From the NCBI RefSeq assembly GCF_029894125.1, contig NZ_JARXYZ010000030.1, positions 27,117 through 91,116 on the forward strand: DNA of 64,000 bases, written 5' to 3'. The first letter of the stretch is position 1, and each line of letters opens with the position of its first letter. The notes under the pieces were generated by a model. It searched no databases. It worked only from the letters and a program-made list of their open reading frames with translations, and had not been told where the DNA came from. Below, one piece after another: positions 52,188 to 60,569 of this stretch. This DNA comes from Kitasatospora sp. MAA19. GTDB taxonomy: Bacteria > Actinomycetota > Actinomycetes > Streptomycetales > Streptomycetaceae. A program made the position numbers and the translations under genes.

Positions 52188-53570
52188 TCATGCCCCCGCC
52201 TCCTCCGGCCCCGCGTCCCCGCGCAGCGGCAACGGCCGGGCCGGTTCCAACGCCCGGTCGTCCACCGCGAAGGTCCGGATCCGCCCCGGCCCGCTCCACG
52301 GCGTCTCGAACCGTACGGTGACCCGCCCGACGCCGCTGCCCTGCACCCACCCGGGCCCGAGCTCGGCGTGGTGGACGTCCTGCCCGGGCATCCAACGCCG
52401 CGGCCCGGCCGCCTCCGGCTCCTCCTCGGCCTCCTCGGCCTCCGTCTCCGCGTGCTCGGCCGCCTCCTCCCGCAGGGCCTGCGCGAACAGGTCCTCCTGG
52501 GTGTAGTCGGCCAGTTGGGCGACGCCGACCCCGAGCAACCGGACCCCACCGGTGATGTCCACCTGGGCCGCCAGCCGGCGCGCCGTCTCGATGATCACCG
52601 CGTCGTCGTCCGTGGGCCCCCGCAACGTCTCCGAGCGGGTCAGCGTCGAGAAGTCGAACCGCCGGACCTTGAGCACCACCGTCCGCCCCGACCGCCCGGC
52701 CGCGCGCAGCCGCCGCACGCACCGGGCGGCCAGCACCTCCACCTCGCGCAGCACCCGCTCCCGGTCGGCGAGGTCCACCTCGAAGGTGTCCTCCACCGAG
52801 ACCGACTTGGCGTCCTGGTCGGCCACCACGGGCCGGTCGTCCAGCCCTATCGACATCTGGTACACGCCGGCGCCGTGCGCCCGCCCGAGCAACTGGACCA
52901 GTTCGCTCTCCCCGGTCTCGGCGAGGTCGGCCACCGTGTTCAGCCCGGCCCGCCGCAGTACCTGCTCGGTGGCCGGCCCGATCCCGGGCAGTGCCCGGAC
53001 CGGCATCGGGCCGAGTACGTCCCGCTCCTGCCCGGGCTCGATCATCACCAGCCCGTCCGGCTTGGCCTGTTCGGAGGCGATCTTCGCCATCAGCTTGGAC
53101 CCGGCCGCCCCGACCGACCCGGTCAGCCCGGTGCGCCGCTGGATGTCCGCCCGCAGGTCCTCCGCCAGCGCGAGCACCAGCCGCTCCCCGGTCTCGTGGT
53201 CGGCCTCGGCCAGCGCCGGGCCGTACGGGCCGGCCTCCAGGTCGACGAAGGCCTCGTCCAGGCTGAGCGGCTGCACCAGCGGCGACAGCTCGCGCAGCAG
53301 GCCCATCACGGTGTCGCTGACCTGCCGGTAGGCCTCGAAGCGGCCGGACAGGAAGGCCGCGTTGGGGCAGAGCCGGCGCGCCTGCGCCATCGGCATCGCC
53401 GAGTGCACCCCGAACTTCCGCGCCTCGTACGAGGCCGTGGAGACCACCCCGCGCCCGCCGAGCCCGCCGACGATCACCGGTTTGCCGCGCAGGCTCGGCT
53501 TGGCCGCCTGCTCCACCGCCGCGAAGAAGGCGTCCATGTCGAGGTGGATGATGCTCGGCAGTGATCGCAC
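52188..53570 (-). CDS. dinB: DNA polymerase IV
   Basis: A 460-residue Y-family translesion polymerase. The catalytic palm carries IIHLDMDAFFAAVE and the acidic pair in PLSLDEAFVDLE; the HhH region is VRALPGIGPATEQVLRRAGL and the little-finger domain follows. An extra C-terminal region of about 100 residues contains a Glu-rich stretch (AEHAETEAEEAEEEPEA) and a last domain (WMPGQDVHHAELGPGWVQG), seen in many actinobacterial copies. No beta-clamp QL-type motif is obvious. The start is GTG at 53570 (VRSLPSIIHLD). Confidence 0.93.
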   Translation of the reverse strand: MRSLPSIIHLDMDAFFAAVEQAAKPSLRGKPVIVGGLGGRGVVSTASYEARKFGVHSAMPMAQARRLCPNAAFLSGRFEAYRQVSDTVMGLLRELSPLVQPLSLDEAFVDLEAGPYGPALAEADHETGERLVLALAEDLRADIQRRTGLTGSVGAAGSKLMAKIASEQAKPDGLVMIEPGQERDVLGPMPVRALPGIGPATEQVLRRAGLNTVADLAETGESELVQLLGRAHGAGVYQMSIGLDDRPVVADQDAKSVSVEDTFEVDLADRERVLREVEVLAARCVRRLRAAGRSGRTVVLKVRRFDFSTLTRSETLRGPTDDDAVIIETARRLAAQVDITGGVRLLGVGVAQLADYTQEDLFAQALREEAAEHAETEAEEAEEEPEAAGPRRWMPGQDVHHAELGPGWVQGSGVGRVTVRFETPWSGPGRIRTFAVDDRALEPARPLPLRGDAGPEEAGA

Positions 53571-53642
53571 CCGCCGATCATCCCGTACGGGTCCGACAGT
53601 ACGTACGAACCCGGCCGACGCCCCGGGTCGGCCACCGCCCTG

Positions 53643-54365
53643 CTACCGCTTCGCGGCGTCCGCCAGGGCCTTCGGGATGCCCTCCTCGGTGGGCCCGAGG
53701 AACACCGGGTCCGGCCGCAGCCAGGCGTTGACCGCCGCCTTGCCCGCCCCGGGGATCTCCCGCAGCCCGCCGTACAGCCAGGTGCTGTCGTGCGGCTCGG
53801 GCACCCCGACCGCGTACGCGTCGATGCCCGCCGCCTGGCAGAGCGCCAGCGCCCGGCGCACGTGGAAGTCCTGGCTGACCAGCACCGCCCGCTCCACCCC
53901 GAAGACCCGGCGCGCCCGGGTGCAGGAGTCCCAGGTGTCGAAGCCCGCGTAGTCGCCCACCACCCGGACCTCCGGCACCCCGTGCTCGATCAGGTAGCGC
54001 CGCATCGCGTCCGGCTCGTCGTAGTCGTCCCGCCCGTTGTCGCCGGTGACGAGGATCGCCTGCACCTTCCCCTCCCGGTACAGGTCCAGCGCCGCGACCA
54101 GCCGGTGCTCCAGGTACGGCGACGGCTTGCCCTGGTCCAGCCCGGCGCCGAAGACCACCGCGACCGGCGCGGACGGCACGCTGGCCACCGTGCCGACCCG
54201 GTCCCCCGCCGAGACCCACAGCCAGGCGCTCGGCGCCAGCGCCAGCGAGCAGAGCACCGTCCCCACTTGGAAGATCCGGCGCTGCGTGGCCCGCTGCCGC
54301 AGCCGCACCTTCAGCAGCCCGCCCCGACGCCGCAGCAGGTCCGTTATCCCGGTGCCGAGCCTCAC
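53643..54365 (-). CDS. SanA/DUF218-type membrane-anchored protein
   Basis: A 240-residue protein. One membrane segment lies at about residues 30-52 (FQVGTVLCSLALAPSAWLWV). The DUF218 (SanA/YdcF/ElyC) domain has PVAVVFGAGLDQGKPSPYLE, ILVTGDNGRDDYDEPDAMRR and RAVLVSQDFHVRRALALC. In E. coli SanA and ElyC affect envelope integrity and vancomycin tolerance; the activity is not well defined. The GTG at 54365 has GGGAGGG close upstream. It is downstream of the MerR gene but separated by a strong hairpin. Confidence 0.88.
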   Translation of the reverse strand: MRLGTGITDLLRRRGGLLKVRLRQRATQRRIFQVGTVLCSLALAPSAWLWVSAGDRVGTVASVPSAPVAVVFGAGLDQGKPSPYLEHRLVAALDLYREGKVQAILVTGDNGRDDYDEPDAMRRYLIEHGVPEVRVVGDYAGFDTWDSCTRARRVFGVERAVLVSQDFHVRRALALCQAAGIDAYAVGVPEPHDSTWLYGGLREIPGAGKAAVNAWLRPDPVFLGPTEEGIPKALADAAKR

Positions 54366-54397
54366 ATGCCCTCCCTCGATCGCTCCACCGGGCGCAA

Positions 54398-54447
54398 GAC
54401 GAGGCCGCGGGCCCGGACGGTTCCCCGTCCGGGCCCGCGGCCTCGTC
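54398..54447 (-). terminator. Very strong 23-bp perfect terminator hairpin
   Basis: Arms at 54398-54420 and 54425-54447 are perfectly complementary for 23 bp (inner end CCCGGACGG / CCGTCCGGG) with a TTCC loop. It sits between the MerR gene and the SanA-like gene on the same strand and should separate the two transcripts. Confidence 0.88.
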
Positions 54448-54457
54448 AGTTCCGCGC

Positions 54458-55102
54458 TCAGACCGCCCGGATGCGCCGCTGGGCCAGTTCGTCCGCCGGG
54501 TCGTGGCCGACCAGCGTCTCGCCGGTGTCGGTCCGCTCGGCGTGCAGCCGTCCGAGCACCAGCTCCAGCTCCTGCCAGACCGCTCCCACCGCGATGCCGA
54601 ACACCCCCTGACCACCCTTCAGCAGGTCCACCACCTGCTGCGGCGTGGTGCACTCGTACACCGTCGCGCCGTCGCACATCAGCGTCATCCCGGCCAGGTC
54701 GCCCTGCTCGGCGGCCTGCAGATGGGCGACCGCCACCCGGATGTTCTGCAGCGAGACACCCGCGTCGAGCAGCCGCTTCACGATCTTGAGCAGCAGGATG
54801 TCGCGGAAGCTGTAGAGCCGCTGGCTGGTGGCCGGGTACGCCGAACGGACGCTGGGCTCCAGCAGTCCGGTCCGGGCCCAGTAGTCCAGCTGGCGGTACG
54901 TGATGCCGGCCGCCGCGCAGGCCGTCGGCCCGCGATAGCCGATCAGTTCGGACGTCGGGGCCAGCCGCTCGGTGGCGGGCTGGCCCGGCTGCACGGCCGG
55001 GAACCTGCCCACCCGGGGCAGGTCCGCCACGGTGCGAGCGGTGCGCGGCAGGTGCACGGCGCACAGGCCTCCCACGGCCGTGTCATCGCCGGTGCTGCTC
55101 AT
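54458..55102 (-). CDS. MerR-family regulator, Rv1830-like
   Basis: A 214-residue regulator. After a variable N-terminus the MerR helix-turn-helix reads ACAAAGITYRQLDYWARTGL and SQRLYSFRDILLLKIVKRLL; an extended C-terminal domain contains GMTLMCDGATVYECTTPQQV. Its place, just downstream of the DUF151 gene in a block that also has ftsR and the FHA gene, matches Mycobacterium Rv1830. The ATG at 55102 follows GGAGGTAGGC. The effector is unknown. Confidence 0.9.
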   Translation of the reverse strand: MSSTGDDTAVGGLCAVHLPRTARTVADLPRVGRFPAVQPGQPATERLAPTSELIGYRGPTACAAAGITYRQLDYWARTGLLEPSVRSAYPATSQRLYSFRDILLLKIVKRLLDAGVSLQNIRVAVAHLQAAEQGDLAGMTLMCDGATVYECTTPQQVVDLLKGGQGVFGIAVGAVWQELELVLGRLHAERTDTGETLVGHDPADELAQRRIRAV

Positions 55103-55338
55103 GCCTACCTCCGTCCACTTGTGCTGCGGGCAACCCGAACTGCGGGCATCGGGCACCCGGACAGCCACTCCTGACGGTAGGCAGTCCCCTATGACCCGTC
55201 AACGATCGCCACGCCGGGCCAGACAAACCACATCACTCAGGAGAGTGGTTTTTCGTGCCCCTAGTGTGGGTAGGTCGACGGTTTTTGGCAAAACGGCAAG
55301 CCAAACAGCGCCCGAACCGGTACGCCGTCCCGTCCGCG
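55103..55338 (-). promoter_or_regulatory. Promoter region of the Rv1830-like MerR gene
   Basis: On the minus strand TTGCCA and CACACT, 17 bp apart, could be -35 and -10. Nearby are the dyads AACCAC-N13-GTGGTT (55226-55250) and GTTTT-TGGC-AAAAC (55281-55294). MerR-type dyads in this position would suggest autoregulation or control by FtsR. I see no gene in the gap. Confidence 0.4.
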
Positions 55339-55815
55339 CTACTGCGGACCGCTGCCCCCGAAGTCCTCGGGCGACACCTGGTCGAGGAACTCGCGGAACT
55401 TCTCGACCTCGTCCTCCTGCTCGTCCGGAATCGCGATGCCCGCCTCGGCGAGCACCTCCTCGCTCCCGTAGATCGGCGTGCCGGTGCGCAGGGCCAGCGC
55501 TATCGCGTCGGACGGCCGGGCGCTCACCTCGACCCCGCCGGCGAAGACCAGCTCGGCGTAGAAGACGCCCTCCCGCAGGTCGGTGATCCGGACCTCGGTG
55601 AGCTGCTGTCCGAGCGCCTCCAGGACGTCCTTGAACAGGTCGTGCGTCAGCGGGCGCACCGGCGTCATGCCCTGCTGGGCGAAGGCGATCGCGGTCGCCT
55701 CGCCGGGACCGATCCAGATCGGCAGGTACCGATCGCCCCCGACCTCCCGAAGCAGCACGATCGGCTGGTTGGAAGGCATCTCCACTCGGACACCCACGAC
55801 GTCGAGCTCATTCAC
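55339..55815 (-). CDS. DUF151 bifunctional-nuclease-family protein
   Basis: A 158-residue protein of the DUF151/BFN family: MNELDVVGVRVEMPSNQPIV, YLPIWIGPGEATAIAFA and the AELVFAGGVEVSARPSDAIA block are conserved. Plant members act as nucleases; the bacterial role is not settled, and the mycobacterial counterpart is Rv1829. It ends in an acidic tail. The gene is between ftsR and the MerR gene, as in mycobacteria. The ATG at 55815 gives the usual start. Confidence 0.92.
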   Translation of the reverse strand: MNELDVVGVRVEMPSNQPIVLLREVGGDRYLPIWIGPGEATAIAFAQQGMTPVRPLTHDLFKDVLEALGQQLTEVRITDLREGVFYAELVFAGGVEVSARPSDAIALALRTGTPIYGSEEVLAEAGIAIPDEQEDEVEKFREFLDQVSPEDFGGSGPQ

Positions 55816-55924
55816 ACAGGCAACCCTATGGCTCCAACCCCGGATATGAAAGCGCAGAGCCGACGCCGCTGGTCAGCGCGGTGCTCTCCAGCAGCCCGGG
55901 CCTGGACAAACGCCCGCACCGACG

Positions 55925-56776
55925 CTACCCGCGGGCCCGCAGACCGGCCTGGACCATCGCCGCGTGCAGCCGCACGGACAGCATCGCGAGCTCCCTGGCG
56001 GTGGCCTCGGCATGGGCCCTGGTCTGCGGGTTCCGGTGCCGGCGCAGCGGCGCCACCACCTGCTCCACCAACCCGATCTCGCGGTCGGCCGCCGCCTTCA
56101 TGGCCCGCAGGTGCCGCGGCTCCAGCCCGTACCGGCCGAGTTCCGCGACCAACCGGGCCACCTGCAGGGCCTCGCCGTCGTATCCGCCGTCCGGGCCGGA
56201 CACGACCAGCCCGTAGGCCTCCCACTCGGCCAGCTCCTGCTCCCCGGCCTCGGCGGCGGCCAGCAGTTCGGCGCGCCCCAGCCGGACTCCGGACGGAACG
56301 TCGGCGGAGGCGACCAGCTCCCGGTCCGCCTCCTCCAGCGGCCCGGGCCTGGCGTCGGCGGAGGGCGGCAGCGCGGGCGGGGCCTCACCGCGCTCGATCG
56401 CGTCCAGGTGCTCGCGGATCACCCGCAGCGGCAGGTAGTGGTCCCGCTGCATCCGCAGGACGTAGGCCAACCGCTCGACGTCGGCCGGGCTGAACTTGCG
56501 GTACCCCGAGGGCGTGCGCTGCGGCTCGACCAGCCCCTCCGCCTCCAGGAACCTGATCTTGGAGATGGTGACCTCGGGGAAGTCGTCGCGCAGGAAGGCC
56601 AGCACCGCACCGATGCTCAGCAGCTCGTCGCCACCGCGTCGCCGCCCGACCGGCCGATCCGGGCGGAGCGGCTGCCTGGGGCCCGCGACCACCCCGCGGC
56701 CGACGCGGTCCGCCTGCGGACCGGACGATGCGGGGATGGCCGCCCCGAGAGAAGATGAAGGGGTATTCGTACTCAC
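55925..56776 (-). CDS. ftsR: MerR-family cell-division regulator FtsR
   Basis: A 283-residue protein. A disordered 45-residue N-terminus precedes the MerR domain (LLSIGAVLAFLRDDFPEVTI, SKIRFLEAEGLVEPQRTPSG and YRKFSPADVERLAYVLRMQR). The C-terminal part is helical. It is the family of Corynebacterium FtsR / Mycobacterium Rv1828, which in Corynebacterium activates ftsZ; here the position between the FHA gene and the DUF151 gene is the same. The GTG at 56776 follows AGGAG at six bases. Whether ftsZ is the target in this organism is inference. Confidence 0.9.
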   Translation of the reverse strand: MSTNTPSSSLGAAIPASSGPQADRVGRGVVAGPRQPLRPDRPVGRRRGGDELLSIGAVLAFLRDDFPEVTISKIRFLEAEGLVEPQRTPSGYRKFSPADVERLAYVLRMQRDHYLPLRVIREHLDAIERGEAPPALPPSADARPGPLEEADRELVASADVPSGVRLGRAELLAAAEAGEQELAEWEAYGLVVSGPDGGYDGEALQVARLVAELGRYGLEPRHLRAMKAAADREIGLVEQVVAPLRRHRNPQTRAHAEATARELAMLSVRLHAAMVQAGLRARG

Positions 56777-56799
56777 TCGGGCTCCTGCCGACGTTGGGT

Positions 56800-57681
56800 T
56801 CAGTACCCCCGGTTGTGGCCGGCGAAGAACACCAGCCGGTACTTCCCGATCTGCACCTCGTCACCGTTGTTCAGCGAGACCTCGTCGATCCGCTCCCGGT
56901 TGACGTACGTGCCGTTGAGGCTGCCGACGTCCGCGACGCTGAACCCGGAGGGCGTGCGGCGGAACTCCACGTGGCGGCGCGACACCGTGACGTCGTCCAG
57001 GAAGATGTCACCCTGCGGGTGACGGCCGGCCGTGGTGACGTCCGAGTCCAGCAGGAACCGGCTGCCCGAGTTCGGGCCGCGCTGGACAATCAGCAGGGCC
57101 GAGCCCGGCGGCAGCGCGTCGATCGCCGACAGCACCTCGGCCGACAGGGCCGGCGTGGCACCGGTGCCGGTCGTGGTGTTGGGGTCGTACGACTCCAGAC
57201 CGGAGATCGAGATGGTCGACGTGGTCTCCGCCGCCCCCTCCGGGAGCAGACCACCGCGCAGCGCCGTGCCGCAGTTCGAGCAGAACCGGGCCGACGCCGG
57301 GTTCTGGTTACCGCACCTGGGGCACGGAGTGGGGCCAGCCATGTTCACAGCCTCCTGGCGCGGCACACCCGACGGGTTGTGCCCGGCGTACGGGTCGGGG
57401 GCAAACCCTCCACCAGAGGTTGAGGGTCCTGACTGGAAACCTATGCGCGGGTCGCCGGAAGGGTCAACCGACGCGCCGTAACCCGCCGGATTCCCGACGT
57501 ACTGGGCGGCGCCGCCGTCCCGGAACAGCGGCTGCTCGGCGTACGCCGCCGCCTCGGGGGCGGAGCGCATGCCCGGCACGGAGGGCTCGTCCTCGGGCCG
57601 GCGGTGCCGCGCGGTGGGCGCCTCGACCGAGGCCGCGCCACGGCCCTTGTTACGACCGAACAACTTCGAGAAGAAACTCAC
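56800..57681 (-). CDS. FHA-domain protein, GarA-like with zinc ribbon
   Basis: A 293-residue protein. The N-terminus is short and basic (VSFFSKLFGRNKGRG), a disordered region follows, then a zinc ribbon at about 118-136 (CPRCGN and FCSNCG), the phospho-acceptor-like ETTSTISI near 152, and the FHA domain at about 205-290 (TAGRHPQGDIFLDDVTVSRR, VGSLNGTYVN). GarA of mycobacteria has the same ETTS motif phosphorylated by Ser/Thr kinases and controls the TCA cycle/glutamate node; the zinc ribbon is extra here. The start is GTG at 57681. Confidence 0.87.
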   Translation of the reverse strand: MSFFSKLFGRNKGRGAASVEAPTARHRRPEDEPSVPGMRSAPEAAAYAEQPLFRDGGAAQYVGNPAGYGASVDPSGDPRIGFQSGPSTSGGGFAPDPYAGHNPSGVPRQEAVNMAGPTPCPRCGNQNPASARFCSNCGTALRGGLLPEGAAETTSTISISGLESYDPNTTTGTGATPALSAEVLSAIDALPPGSALLIVQRGPNSGSRFLLDSDVTTAGRHPQGDIFLDDVTVSRRHVEFRRTPSGFSVADVGSLNGTYVNRERIDEVSLNNGDEVQIGKYRLVFFAGHNRGY

Positions 57682-57776
57682 GGGCGAATCCCCTTGCGTG
57701 TGACAGACCCGCCCGCGGGGCAGGGTGAGAACCTCGGACAGGCTGCGGTCCCGATTGCGGACCGGGCCTGCTGGAG

Positions 57777-57827
57777 TGGTACTCCGACGGCTGGTACTGC
57801 GGTTGTTACTCCGGTGCGTACTGGTAC
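57777..57827 (-). promoter_or_regulatory. Repeat cluster in the FHA-gene promoter
   Basis: TGGTACTCCGACGGCTGGTAC (57777-57797, shown in plus orientation as TGGTACTCCGACGG then CTGGTAC) is echoed by TGTTACTCCGG-TGCG-TACTGGTAC (57804-57827). The two imperfect direct copies are 27 bp apart, about 100 bp before the FHA start, inside the gap 57682-57907. They may be activator sites or a leader structure. Confidence 0.35.
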
Positions 57828-57880
57828 GACCCAGTCTCGCCCACGCGACGGCTGCGCCCCGCACCGGGTGCGGCCAGCAG

Positions 57881-57911
57881 GTGACGGGCCGTTCGTCGGG
57901 CGCCCCGTCAC
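57881..57911 (-). terminator. Terminator of the DUF881 operon
   Basis: GTGACGGG (57881-57888) and CCCGTCAC (57904-57911) are perfect 8-bp arms around 15 nt; the upstream arm covers the DUF881 stop codon (57908-57910). Confidence 0.55.
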
Positions 57912-58975
57912 TTCGAAGCCGGCTTGGCGTACTGCGGCGTCTTCAGATCCACGAGGGCGTCGACGACCACCTTCTGCTGCTGGGTGATCGTCGCCCGCGC
58001 CTGGTTGCTCTCCAGGGTGCGCACGACACCCCCCGGGATGTTCAGCGCGGGCGTCAGATCCTGCGGGTTCCCCACGACGGTGAACCGATAGGGCTGCGAG
58101 ACCTTCTTCCCGTCGATCTGCACCCCGCCGCCCGACACGTCGGTGAAGTAGGTGTTGACCACCACGCGCACATCGTTGATCTGAATCGCCTCCGCCCCCG
58201 CCGCTCGAAGTTCCTGCAGGGTGTCCAGCAGCATATCTGCCTTCACCTGCCCTTGGGGATCATCGACCGTGAGTACGATGCCCGGACCAGTGGCTTTGAC
58301 GGTACCGGCGAGCACGCCGAGCTCCGTCGCCTTCTTCCTGGTCTGTTCCTGGGCCTCCTTGGCCTGGTTGGAGCTGTTCTCCAACTTGGCCAGGGACTGC
58401 TCCAACTCCGCCTTCTCCTGCTGCAGACGCTGCTGGCGGCTGTCCAGTTCGTCGAGGATGCGCACCAGGTCCTCCTGGCGGGCCCCACGCAGCTGGCTGT
58501 GGTGGTCGTTGGTCGACCGCACCTGGATCGCCAGCGCCAGGCCGAGCGAGAACAGCAGCAACGCCACCACCAGCTGCCCGCGCGACAGCCTCGGCGGCCA
58601 CAGAGCCGCCTTGAGGCGCCGCCGCCCGGCGTTGCGGTCGGCGTCGGGCGGCTGCACGGCGGCCGGCTCCACCACGGACTCGACCCCTGACGCAGCCTCG
58701 GGCTCGGGCTCCACGGCCTTCGCGAGCCGCACCACGGGCTCGGGCGCCGCCGCGGGCTCAAGCTCAGGCTTAGCGTCAGACTTCACCGGCGCCGCCGCGG
58801 GCTCCTCGGCCCCGTCCTTCTTCGCGGGCTCCTCGACGTGCTCGACGGACTCGCCGTGCTCGGCCTCGCCCACCGGCTCGACCGGGCCCGTCTCGGCAGC
58901 CTTCTTGGCCGCCTTCCCCTCGCCGTCCACGTTCTCCGCCGCCGCCTCGCGGCCGGGCTCAGGCGCGGAAGACAT
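57908..58975 (-). CDS. DUF881 membrane-anchored protein (first-named copy)
   Basis: A 355-residue protein. An acidic Ala/Glu/Pro cytoplasmic N-terminus of about 150 residues precedes one membrane segment (GQLVVALLLFSLGLALAIQV). A coiled coil follows (RILDELDSRQQRLQQEKAEL) and then the DUF881 domain (TVKATGPGIVLTVDDPQGQV, INDVRVVVNTYFTDVSGGGV). DUF881 proteins are envelope proteins encoded near division genes; the role is unknown. The ATG at 58975 lies inside the end of the sbp gene, overlapping it by 17 bp. Confidence 0.9.
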   Translation of the reverse strand: MSSAPEPGREAAAENVDGEGKAAKKAAETGPVEPVGEAEHGESVEHVEEPAKKDGAEEPAAAPVKSDAKPELEPAAAPEPVVRLAKAVEPEPEAASGVESVVEPAAVQPPDADRNAGRRRLKAALWPPRLSRGQLVVALLLFSLGLALAIQVRSTNDHHSQLRGARQEDLVRILDELDSRQQRLQQEKAELEQSLAKLENSSNQAKEAQEQTRKKATELGVLAGTVKATGPGIVLTVDDPQGQVKADMLLDTLQELRAAGAEAIQINDVRVVVNTYFTDVSGGGVQIDGKKVSQPYRFTVVGNPQDLTPALNIPGGVVRTLESNQARATITQQQKVVVDALVDLKTPQYAKPASK

Positions 58976-59291
58976 GGCGCCGAATCGCGGCCGCGTTGGA
59001 GAAGATGCGGATGCCGAGGACGACGACCACACCCGTGGACAGCTGCGAGCCGACGCCCAGCTGGTCACCGAGGAAGACGATCAGTGCCGCGACCACCACG
59101 TTCGACAGGAACGAGACGATGAACACCTTGTCGTTGAAGATCCCGTCCAGCATCGCCCGGACACCGCCGAACACGGCGTCCAGCGCCGCCACCACCGCGA
59201 TCGGCAGGTACGGCACGACGGCGTCCGGCAACTCGGGCTGGACGAAGAGTCCGACGACCACCCCGATCACGAGACCCAGTACGGCAATCAC
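58959..59291 (-). CDS. sbp: Small basic membrane protein (DUF1290)
   Basis: A 110-residue protein with about four hydrophobic segments (MIAVLGLVIGVVVGLFVQPE, VVVAALIVFLGDQLG and others) and a basic C-terminus. The DUF1290 family, called small basic protein, is encoded next to division genes in Gram-positive bacteria; the function is unknown. The GTG at 59291 overlaps the upstream DUF881 stop by 4 nt and its own end overlaps the next DUF881 gene, so all three are translationally coupled. Confidence 0.93.
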   Translation of the reverse strand: MIAVLGLVIGVVVGLFVQPELPDAVVPYLPIAVVAALDAVFGGVRAMLDGIFNDKVFIVSFLSNVVVAALIVFLGDQLGVGSQLSTGVVVVLGIRIFSNAAAIRRHVFRA

Positions 59292-60394
59292 GGTCTAGCT
59301 GCTCCTGTCCCTGCGGACGACGACCTGGTCGAGGTCGTCGTGGACGAGTGGGCTGTCGAGGGCTTCGCGGATCCGCTCGGCGTGCGCCGCCCGGTGCTCC
59401 CGGACGGTGAGACGGACGCTCCCGGGCTCTCGGAGGTTCCGGCGGTGGACGACGACGTCGCGGCGGGGGTGGTCGGGGCCGCCGACGGAGACACCGAGGG
59501 AGAGGCCTCGGGCGTGACCGGCTGGGCGATCCGCAGCGTCACTCCCACCGCCGCCGGCAGCGTCAGGCTCTTCTGCGTGGACATCGTCGACTTGATGCCG
59601 TACTTCTCCTGGAGCAGCCGCAGGTACTGCCCGGCCATGGCGTTCTCGAAGGTCCCAAGGAGCTTCGGCCCGTCCCCGATCGCCTGGATGGTGTACGGCG
59701 GCACGAGCGGCCGGTTGTCCACCAGCACCGCCTCGCCCGCGGCCCGGATCGCGGAGAGCGCGGTCAGCCGCTGGCCGTTGATCGCCAGGGCCTCCGCACC
59801 GGATCCCCACAGGCCGTTCACCACCAGCTGCAGGTCCCGGTCCCGCAGTCGGCCGCTGTTGGAGAAGCCCTGCCCGGCCCGCGGATCGACGTTCCCCCCG
59901 CTGCCGGTGCCGGTCGCGTCCTCCAGGACCAGCTTGACGCCCGGTCCCGTGACCTCCCCCAGGCCCACCGCACCGGTCAGACCACCCTGGTCGCCGTCGC
60001 CCGTCGCGAGCGCCTGCTGCTGCGTGCTCTCGACCTTCCGCCGCAGCTCCTGAACCTGCTGCTGGAGGTGGTCGGCCGAGCCGTTGCTGTCGTTGATCCG
60101 GTGGATCAGCGCGTCCCGTTCCTTGGCCAGCGTCGGCTCCGCCTTGTGCGCGTTCACCGCGCCGACCGTCACCACGGCTGCGGCCAGGGCCAGCCCGGCG
60201 CCCAGCGTCAGCAGGCCGCGAGCCGTCCTGGGTATCCGGCTGTCGTGGTCGCCGCCCCGTGCGGCCGCCGCCTCCGCGTAGCCCTCGTCCAGGCTGTGGT
60301 CCATCACGTTGGTCAGCAGGGACATCGAGGCGTCCGGGCGGTTGTACCGTCCGTTCGGGGCACTCGGCGTCGGCGTCGCTGGCATGCCGACCAT
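59288..60394 (-). CDS. DUF881 membrane-anchored protein (second copy)
   Basis: About 368 residues. A short cytoplasmic region (MSLLTNVMDHSLDEGYAEAA) precedes the membrane segment (GLLTLGAGLALAAAVVTVGA), a coiled coil (HRINDSNGSADHLQQQVQEL) and the DUF881 domain (LGEVTGPGVKLVLEDATG, DLQLVVNGLWGSGAEALAIN). The last 85 residues are a Ser/Thr/Pro-rich tail. It is the upstream member of the DUF881-sbp-DUF881 operon. The start could be Met 60394 or Met 60385; the ribosome site is weak for both. Confidence 0.88.
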   Translation of the reverse strand: MVGMPATPTPSAPNGRYNRPDASMSLLTNVMDHSLDEGYAEAAAARGGDHDSRIPRTARGLLTLGAGLALAAAVVTVGAVNAHKAEPTLAKERDALIHRINDSNGSADHLQQQVQELRRKVESTQQQALATGDGDQGGLTGAVGLGEVTGPGVKLVLEDATGTGSGGNVDPRAGQGFSNSGRLRDRDLQLVVNGLWGSGAEALAINGQRLTALSAIRAAGEAVLVDNRPLVPPYTIQAIGDGPKLLGTFENAMAGQYLRLLQEKYGIKSTMSTQKSLTLPAAVGVTLRIAQPVTPEASPSVSPSAAPTTPAATSSSTAGTSESPGASVSPSGSTGRRTPSGSAKPSTAHSSTTTSTRSSSAGTGAARP

Positions 60395-60489
60395 CGTCCC
60401 ACGTCGGCGAAGGGCCCCGTGCACACCCCCTGAGCTGCACACACGACACAAAGTGACGGATCGTTCCGAACGGTGCGAAAACGGACAGT

Positions 60490-60517
60490 GGGGCGCGCGG
60501 AACATGCCGCGCGCCCC
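60490..60517 (-). terminator. Terminator before the DUF881 operon
   Basis: GGGGCGCGCGG (60490-60500) and CCGCGCGCCCC (60507-60517) form a perfect 11-bp stem with loop AACATG, 53 bp after the stop of the nucleotidyltransferase gene on the same strand. Confidence 0.75.
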
Positions 60518-60569
60518 GACCATCAGGACCGTCTGTCGCCAGGACCGTCGGGCGATCAGGCCGGTGCCG

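Noticed and set aside
57729..57880. An aromatic-rich peptide frame (EWYSDGWYCGCYSGAYWYDP) on the plus strand
   Set aside because: No ATG, GTG or TTG start with a ribosome site is present and the aromatic residues come from repeated GGTAC in the promoter of the FHA gene.
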